Shown here in pieces: positions 63,035-64,000 of a stretch of DNA of 64,000 nt. Position 1 is the stretch's first letter. Each line of letters opens with the position of its first letter. This DNA comes from DATLGB01 sp963740765 (GTDB lineage Bacteria > Actinomycetota > Thermoleophilia > Solirubrobacterales > Solirubrobacteraceae): contig CAVUFN010000025.1 in assembly GCA_963740765.1 (NCBI GenBank), forward strand, positions 16,588 through 80,587, written 5' to 3'. The position numbers were made by a program, and so were the translations under genes. Under the pieces are notes generated by a model. It saw only the letters and a list, made by a program, of their open reading frames with translations. It made no database searches and was not told the DNA's origin.

Positions 63035-64000
63035 TTACGACCGGTGCTCGCGGGCGAACGCGACGAACCAGTCGAACGCGTCCGGGTTGGCGAGCGACTC
63101 GCGGGCGGCGACCTTCTCCGGGTCGGCACCCTGGAAGAGCTTCTTGACCGGGACCTCGAGCACCTTGCCCGACAGGGTGCGCGGGACCGCGTCGACCCGG
63201 ATGACCTCCGAGGGCACGTGGCGCGGGGAGCATTGCTCGCGGATCGCGGCCTTGATGGCGGCGACGTCGGGCTCGCCGTCGGTGACCACGAACAAGGGCA
63301 TCCAGTCGTCGACGTCCACCACCAGCGCGTCCGCGACCGCGTCGACCGAGAGCGCGGCCGCGTAGATCTCGGCGGTGCCCATGCGCACGCCGCCGCGGTT
63401 GATCGTCGAGTCCGAGCGGCCGGAGATGATGGCGGTGCCGCGGTCGGTGATGCGGATCCAGTCGCCGTGGCGCCAGACGCCGGGGAAGTCGTCGTAATAG
63501 GACTCGCGCAGGCGGCTGCCGTCCTCGTCGCCCCACAGGAACAGTGGCATGGAGGGCATCGGCTGGGCGATGACGAGCTCGCCGACCTCGTCGATCACCG
63601 GCTCGCCGGCCTCGTTGAACGCCCGCACGTCGCAACCCAGCGCGCGGCCCTGGAGCTCGCCCTCCCACACGGGCTTCCACGGGGTCCCGCCGACGAACGC
63701 GGTGCACACGTCGGTACCGCCCGACGTCGAGAACAGCCACACCGGCCCGAGCTCGTCGTAGACCCAGTCGAAGCCCTCGGGCGACAGTGGCGAGCCGGTC
63801 GAACCGACCGACCTCACCGACAGCGAACGGCCCTCCGCGGGCTTGACGCCGGCCTTCATGCATCCGTGGATGTAGGCCGCGCCCGTGCCGAACACGGTCA
63901 TCCCGGTCTCCTCGGCGAGGTCCCACAGCCGGCCCGCGTCGGGATAGGACGGGTTGCCGTCGTAGAGGACGATCGACGCCGGCGTGAGCAGCACGCCGAC
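63035..64000 (-). CDS. Acetoacetyl-CoA synthetase-like AMP-forming ligase, 5' incomplete
   Basis: The C-terminal 320 residues are in the window; the gene continues beyond position 64000. LYDGNPSYPDAGRLWDLAEETGMTVFGTGAAY, STSGGTDVCTAFVGG, HGDWIRITDRGTAIISGRSDSTINRGGVRMGTAEIY and LSGKVLEVPVKKLF are the acetoacetate-CoA ligase signatures, with the catalytic Lys in the last. It activates acetoacetate or a related short acid. Stop at 63035, 30 nt from the SHOCT gene, which is probably co-transcribed after it. Confidence 0.88.
   Translation of the reverse strand, partial: VGVLLTPASIVLYDGNPSYPDAGRLWDLAEETGMTVFGTGAAYIHGCMKAGVKPAEGRSLSVRSVGSTGSPLSPEGFDWVYDELGPVWLFSTSGGTDVCTAFVGGTPWKPVWEGELQGRALGCDVRAFNEAGEPVIDEVGELVIAQPMPSMPLFLWGDEDGSRLRESYYDDFPGVWRHGDWIRITDRGTAIISGRSDSTINRGGVRMGTAEIYAAALSVDAVADALVVDVDDWMPLFVVTDGEPDVAAIKAAIREQCSPRHVPSEVIRVDAVPRTLSGKVLEVPVKKLFQGADPEKVAARESLANPDAFDWFVAFAREHRS

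Noticed and set aside
59913..63926. Open frame of about 1340 codons on the minus strand across ctaG, the amidase, the M28-like gene and AacS
   Set aside because: It is a by-product of high GC at third codon positions; the translation is Arg/Gly/Ala-rich without domains, and well-supported genes occupy the other frames.

Overview
The window is high-GC DNA with actinobacterial gene style: short ATGA and GTGA overlaps, many GTG starts, a lipobox ABC binding protein, LAL-type LuxR regulators, and secreted proteins ending in Lys/Arg-rich beta-sandwich tails. The last trait and the overall mix suggest class Thermoleophilia (Solirubrobacterales-like). That placement is inference; no rRNA gene is present to confirm it.

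Region 1 (1-23,662) is a catabolic cluster. In order it holds an amidohydrolase, an FAD oxidoreductase, a SnoaL-like protein, HyuA/HyuB plus a small zinc-ribbon protein, a second FAD oxidoreductase, an aldehyde dehydrogenase, an aldo/keto reductase, a ribose-type ABC importer interleaved with an EthD protein, a second EthD-aldehyde dehydrogenase pair, and an ABM-fold protein. On the other strand are two acyl-CoA dehydrogenases, a DUF35 protein and a thiolase-like protein, divergent from a CaiB-type CoA-transferase. Together they look like uptake, oxidation, CoA activation and carbon-carbon cleavage of one cyclic or branched compound. Nine of these genes are interrupted by 54 single-base disruptions (my hand count). 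All 54 are repaired by dropping one base, none by adding one, so a patchy sequencing or assembly artefact is the first explanation.

Region 2 (23,664-49,710) looks like an accretion island on a tRNA-Pro(GGG) gene. The intact tRNA is at the right end. A perfect 47-bp copy of its 3' half lies at 25,923 and degenerate copies lie at 32,801 and 23,664, all in the same orientation. Just inside each copy sits a secreted protein with seven FG-GAP repeats, thrombospondin-3-type calcium repeats and a conserved C-terminal domain. A fourth, broken copy of that domain lies beside another tRNA-like remnant at 41,464. Other cargo: two LAL LuxR regulators, an autotransporter-like secreted protein, a CoA-transferase with a divergent acyl-CoA synthetase, an HYR-domain secreted protein, an IS481-type remnant, a DUF2441-like/DUF3800 divergent pair, and hicBA. 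No integrase is visible.

Region 3 (49,767-64,000) is ordinary chromosome: an HNH protein, four tRNAs (Gly, Trp, Leu-TAG and one with anticodon CAA), LysE and MFS exporters, a glycerophosphodiesterase, a glutathione peroxidase, MarR with LivM, an inositol monophosphatase, an acyl-CoA ligase, CtaG, an amidase, an M28-like membrane protein, a SHOCT protein and a partial acetoacetyl-CoA synthetase.
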